From NCBI RefSeq assembly GCF_002968015.1, contig NZ_PUIP01000009.1, forward strand, positions 1-64,000: a stretch of 64,000 bases of DNA. The letters run 5' to 3'. A model generated the notes under the pieces. It ran no database searches. It worked only from the letters and a program-made list of their open reading frames with translations, and had not been told where the DNA came from. Source of the DNA: Massilia phosphatilytica. Its GTDB lineage: Bacteria; Pseudomonadota; Gammaproteobacteria; Burkholderiales; Burkholderiaceae_D. Numbering within the stretch: the first letter of the stretch is position 1; each line of letters opens with the position of its first letter. Position numbers and translations under genes: made by a program. Positions 60,652 through 64,000 of this stretch are shown here, piece by piece.

Positions 60652-60775
60652 GCGGCAAGCCGGTGCGTCCGCGCCAGGCAGGCGCGGCGTGCCCGGGTGG
60701 TGACGATTCGCAAATTCCGGCATAATCTTCCGATTCCCTGCGGCCGCAACGGCGCACACCATTGGACAGCGACAT

Positions 60776-61825
60776 ATGGAATTGATCCCAAGCACTATCC
60801 TGACCGGCTTCCTCGGCGCCGGCAAAACCACGTTGCTCAACCGCATCCTGCAGGAGGAGCACGGGCTGCGCATCGCCGTCATCGAAAACGAGTTTGGCCA
60901 GGAAAACATCGACAACGAGATCCTCGTACAGGACCCGAGCGAGCAGATCGTCGAAATGAACAATGGCTGCATCTGCTGCACCGTGCGCGGCGACCTGATC
61001 GTCGCCCTGACGAATCTGGCGCGCAAGCGCGAGGCCGGCGAGATCAACTTCGACCGCGTCGTCATCGAGACGACGGGCCTGGCCAACCCGGGCCCGGTGG
61101 CCCAGACGTTCTTCGTCGACGAGGAAGTCGGCGCGCACTACCTGCTCGACGCCGTCGTCACCGTCGTGGACGCCCGTCACGCCATGGACCAGCTGGACCG
61201 CCACGAGGAAGCCCAGCGCCAGGTTGGTTTTGCCGACAAGATCCTGCTGTCCAAGACCGACCTCGTGGACGCCGCCGCCGTCGAAGAACTGAAAGCGCGC
61301 ATCCGCCGCATCAATCCGCGTGCACCGATCAGCACGTCGGATTTCGGCCGCGCGCCGATCAGCGACGTGCTCGACTTGCGCGGCTTCAACCTGAACGACA
61401 AGCTGGAGCTCGACCCCGCCTTCCTCACGACCGAGGAAGCGCACGACCATGATCATGACCACGATCACGACCACGTGCACACGGAAGCCTGCGACCACAG
61501 CCACGACCACCATCATGGCCACCACAGCGACGACATCGCGGCCTTCGTGTTCAAGAGCGAGCGCGCGTTCGACCCCGAGCGTCTGGATCAATTCCTCGGC
61601 AGTATGGTCCAAGTGTTCGGACCGAACATGCTGCGTTATAAGGGCGTCCTGTCCATGGAAGGCGCGGATCGCAAGGTCGTCTTCCAAGGCGTGCATCAAA
61701 TCATGGGCAGCGACCTCGGTGCAAAGTGGGCGGATGGCGAACCGCGTGGCAGCAAGATGGTGTTTATTGGTAAAAATTTACCGAAAGATGTCTTTATTCG
61801 CGGATTGGAACAGTGTTTGGTATAA
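60776..61825 (+). CDS. COG0523 (CobW/YjiA-type) GTPase with His-rich metal loop
   Basis: 349 residues. G domain: Walker A GFLGAGKTT (11-19), the metal-binding CICC (65-68, the CxCC signature), Walker B VVIETTGLANP, and SKTD for base recognition. At residues about 223-251 a run of His/Asp (HDHDHDHDHDHVH, HSHDHHHGHH) suits transition-metal storage or sensing. These GTPases insert or deliver zinc, cobalt or related metals to target proteins. It stands 153 bases before a DksA that lacks most zinc-finger cysteines. I see no clear Zur box upstream. Confidence 0.9.
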   Translation: MELIPSTILTGFLGAGKTTLLNRILQEEHGLRIAVIENEFGQENIDNEILVQDPSEQIVEMNNGCICCTVRGDLIVALTNLARKREAGEINFDRVVIETTGLANPGPVAQTFFVDEEVGAHYLLDAVVTVVDARHAMDQLDRHEEAQRQVGFADKILLSKTDLVDAAAVEELKARIRRINPRAPISTSDFGRAPISDVLDLRGFNLNDKLELDPAFLTTEEAHDHDHDHDHDHVHTEACDHSHDHHHGHHSDDIAAFVFKSERAFDPERLDQFLGSMVQVFGPNMLRYKGVLSMEGADRKVVFQGVHQIMGSDLGAKWADGEPRGSKMVFIGKNLPKDVFIRGLEQCLV

Positions 61826-61978
61826 ACTACCCCGGTTCTATGGTGCTCCCATGCACCCTGTGGTTGAACGACTGAACAACGGTCACGGCAGCTCACCCGG
61901 CGCGCACACCGAAGCAATGGTAACCGCTGAGTTAGCTGATAAAATGGAAACTCTGTCGTATCAAAGGTAAGTGAAGTC

Positions 61979-62431
61979 ATGACTAAAACAACGAAACCGA
62001 ATACCGTTGCGCAGCCCGAAGAACGCCTCCTGACGGAAGAAGAAATTCGGGCCATGAGCGACGACGACTACATGAACCCGGCCCAGCTGGCGTTCTTCAA
62101 GAACCGCCTGCAGGAGCTCGAAAAGGAACTGCTGAAGAACGCAGGCGAAACGACGGAACACCTGCGCGAAACGGTACTCGTTCCCGATCCGGCGGATCGC
62201 GCCACCATCGAGGAAGAGCACGCGCTGGAGCTGCGTACCCGCGACCGCGAGCGCAAGCTGCTCAAGAAGGTCCAGCAATCGCTGGCCTCGATCGAGTCCG
62301 GCGAATACGGCTGGTGCGAGGAAACCGGCGAACCGATCGGCATCCCCCGCCTGATCGCCCGTCCGACCGCGACCCTGTCGCTGGAAGCCCAGCAGCGCCG
62401 CGAGCTGAAACAGAAACTGTACGGTGACTGA
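61979..62431 (+). CDS. dksA: DksA-type RNA polymerase secondary-channel regulator
   Basis: 150 residues. With ppGpp it controls rRNA and amino-acid promoters. The coiled-coil tip keeps DPADRA (the DxxDxA needed for activity). The globular part has GWCEETGEPIGIPRLIARP then TATLSLEA: of four zinc cysteines only the first remains (pattern C-T-S-A). Low-cysteine DksA versions that fold without zinc and stay active are known in other bacteria. Whether the genome also has a four-cysteine DksA cannot be told here. A strong terminator follows. Confidence 0.93.
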   Translation: MTKTTKPNTVAQPEERLLTEEEIRAMSDDDYMNPAQLAFFKNRLQELEKELLKNAGETTEHLRETVLVPDPADRATIEEEHALELRTRDRERKLLKKVQQSLASIESGEYGWCEETGEPIGIPRLIARPTATLSLEAQQRRELKQKLYGD

Positions 62432-62448
62432 TCGCTGACCGCGCCGAT

Positions 62449-62479
62449 AAAAAAGCATGCGCCTGTCGCATGCTTTTTT
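62449..62479. terminator. Terminator after dksA
   Basis: AAAAAA-GCATGCG, five-base loop CCTGT, CGCATGC-TTTTTT. The A and T runs make it work in both directions, but only dksA points at it. Confidence 0.92.
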
Positions 62480-62642
62480 GTTTTCAGGCCCATGCCGGGT
62501 GCGGGTTTGTGCGCACGATTTATTTCCTATCGGATACACTGGAAGGATCGCCGGCGACTTGACGCAGCTCAGGCGTGCGCACCATGCCATCCGCGCCGCC
62601 ATGCTAATGTCTCGACCGGCAACGATGGCAGACAAGGACGGA

Positions 62643-63944
62643 ATGGGGCTCTTCGATTTCCTGAAGAAAAAAGGCGACGCACCGCTTGCGGGTGCGGATG
62701 CCCGTCCGCGCCCGGACGACCCGCTGACAGCCGGCCCCGTCACACGGCTTTCTCTCGATACCGAGGCGGAACGCGAACGCCAGCGTGAGATCGCCCGCGC
62801 CACCGCGGCCAAGATCGATGCGATCGAGCTGGAGATGACCTCCGCCATCTTCGACGACGATGCCTGGGCCGGCAACCGGCGTCCCCCCGCCGCCGCCGGC
62901 ACGCCTCCGCCCGACCACGACACGGACTTGCTGCCGGGGCCGGATGACATGCCGGACGCAGCGGCCACCCCGTCCAGCGCTCCCGTCACCGAGGAAGCGG
63001 CCATCCTGTACGCCAACGACCAGCTCGACGCCGCGGCCTTCCTGCTGCGCACCAGCGTGCGCGACCAGGGCGGCGAGCGCCTGCCGTGGTGGATGCTGTT
63101 CGACCTCTACCAGGTCATGGGCCTGGAACGCGAGTTCGAAAGCATCGCGATCGACTACGCCAGCCAGTTCGAGACGTCGCCGCCCACGTATCATCCGCTC
63201 GCGGCCGCGTCGCACGCGCCGGACCACCAGCTTGCCGGGGCGATCCCGACGGCAACCCTGTCCGGACGCCTGGACGACGGCCCGCTCGCCCGGGCACAAC
63301 TCGACCGCGCAGCCTTGCCCGGTCCGCTGGTCCGGTTCGAATTCCAGGCGATCACGGCCGTGACCGCGCCGGGCTGCGCCCTGCTGCTGGACGCGTTGCA
63401 GACGCTGCGCAAGGCGGGACGCGAACTCGTGCTGGCGGGTGCCGACCACCTCGTCGCGGTGTTGCGTCCAATGCTGGCGATCGGCAACCGCGACGCCGGC
63501 GAAGCGCCCTGGCTCCTGCTGCTGGAACTGCTGCTGCTGACGCACCGCGAAAAGGATTTCGAGGAGACCGCGATGGATTATTGCGTCACGTTCGAAGTAT
63601 CGCCGCCGTCGTTCGACGCGCCGAAACATGCGGCCGTCAGCCTGGCTGCCGGTCCGGCGACGGCGGGCGACCGCTTCCTGCTGCCGGCCGTGATCCGGGG
63701 CGACAGCGCCGCGCTGCTGGCCGCCATCGCCGGTCACGCGGCGCTTCACCCTGTCCTCGTGCTGGACGGCTCCCGGCTCGCACGCATCGATTACGCGGCC
63801 GCCAACGCTCTCGCCGCCCATCTGCGCACCCTGGCCCAGGACGGGCGCGAGGTCGTGCTGCGCGACCTGAACCATCTCGTCGCCGCGTTGCTGCGCCTGC
63901 TCGGCGTCGGCGACCAGGTGCGTCTGTACGCCCATAAATACTGA
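62643..63944 (+). CDS. Tandem helical-STAS repeat protein
   Basis: 433 residues beginning MGLFDFLKKKGDAPL, with AGGACGGA as ribosome site. After a charged, Pro-rich linker (about 20-115) come two copies of a unit of about 140 residues. Copy 1 has a helical module LPWWMLFDLY to ETSPPTYHP (147-185) then a STAS-like domain (229-282). Copy 2 has APWLLLLELL to EVSPPSFDA (288-326) then STAS (369-433). The STAS parts share LR/QTL-x3-GRE-VL-x4-HLVA-L. STAS domains relay anti-sigma-factor or transporter signals; no conserved phospho-Ser is obvious. The function is unknown. Confidence 0.75.
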   Translation: MGLFDFLKKKGDAPLAGADARPRPDDPLTAGPVTRLSLDTEAERERQREIARATAAKIDAIELEMTSAIFDDDAWAGNRRPPAAAGTPPPDHDTDLLPGPDDMPDAAATPSSAPVTEEAAILYANDQLDAAAFLLRTSVRDQGGERLPWWMLFDLYQVMGLEREFESIAIDYASQFETSPPTYHPLAAASHAPDHQLAGAIPTATLSGRLDDGPLARAQLDRAALPGPLVRFEFQAITAVTAPGCALLLDALQTLRKAGRELVLAGADHLVAVLRPMLAIGNRDAGEAPWLLLLELLLLTHREKDFEETAMDYCVTFEVSPPSFDAPKHAAVSLAAGPATAGDRFLLPAVIRGDSAALLAAIAGHAALHPVLVLDGSRLARIDYAAANALAAHLRTLAQDGREVVLRDLNHLVAALLRLLGVGDQVRLYAHKY

Positions 63945-64000
63945 CGCCGCCGGGTGCCGTGCCCCCGGATACGGTTCAGTCTTGCAATTTCATATCGCAT
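63945..64000. other. Trailing 56 bases without a visible gene
   Basis: Short GC-rich then AT-richer sequence after the STAS gene. It ends at the window edge, too soon to show a promoter or next gene. Confidence 0.5.

Noticed and set aside
60652..60775. Zur box ahead of the COG0523 GTPase
   Set aside because: No GTTAT-N-ATAAC-like palindrome is present; only a CATAAT -10-like hexamer at 60721-60726.

Overview
The window reads as a chromosomal segment of a high-GC betaproteobacterium, most likely an Oxalobacteraceae member of the Massilia/Telluria group. The reasons are the tRNA-Tyr-Gly-Thr-tuf operon, an ahcY leader carrying an SAH riboswitch, the metK / lpxL-type acyltransferase / dapF neighbourhood, beta-type porins and many secreted polysaccharide hydrolases. 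The genus is inference. I see no phage, insertion sequence, CRISPR array or plasmid gene, and base and codon use look even throughout.

Layout. 1-484: start of tuf with three tRNA genes behind one strong promoter, on the minus strand. 691-9541: signalling block with a MASE1-CHASE-PAS-GGDEF-EAL protein, an HDOD protein, a receiver-TPR protein whose phospho-acceptor Asp is a Glu, a membrane J-domain protein and a MidA-type methyltransferase. 9596-11759: FolM-like reductase, folB, ttcA. 11778-16866: a YciI-type protein, a family 2 glycosyltransferase with a possible 19-codon upstream ORF, and two exported peptidases (M14, S41). 16987-21175: fused indolepyruvate ferredoxin oxidoreductase facing an Lrp/AsnC regulator. 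21225-21369: an unannotated small-RNA candidate with promoter, three stem-loops and terminator.

21375-32177: a complete-looking galactoglucomannan pathway. On the minus strand MFS transporter, GH3, GH5 mannanase, GH27 alpha-galactosidase and CE2-like esterase form one operon. On the plus strand a LacI regulator, a mannose-isomerase-type AGE enzyme and a PfkB kinase follow each other. The esterase would remove acetyl groups, GH27 galactose, and GH5 and GH3 would cut the backbone. The sugar would enter through the MFS carrier, then mannose to fructose to fructose 6-phosphate. 32178-39290: a second sugar locus with a ribose-type ABC importer, a paralogous PfkB kinase, a LamB-type porin and a LacI regulator, with matching putative operators at both divergent promoters.

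39308-48856: housekeeping and signalling genes (GNAT, propeller-GGDEF, cca, GST, NDUFA9-like, lytic transglycosylase, formyl-THF cyclo-ligase). 48914-52928: the methyl cycle, metK then SAH riboswitch-ahcY-membrane protein-metF. 53106-60651: two LpxL-family acyltransferases, dapF, a Sel1-repeat protein, a porin, DUF484 and xerC. The common dapF-DUF484-xerC order is split here by the Sel1 and porin genes. 60776-63944: a His-rich COG0523 GTPase, a DksA with one zinc-finger cysteine, and a protein made of two tandem helical-STAS repeats.
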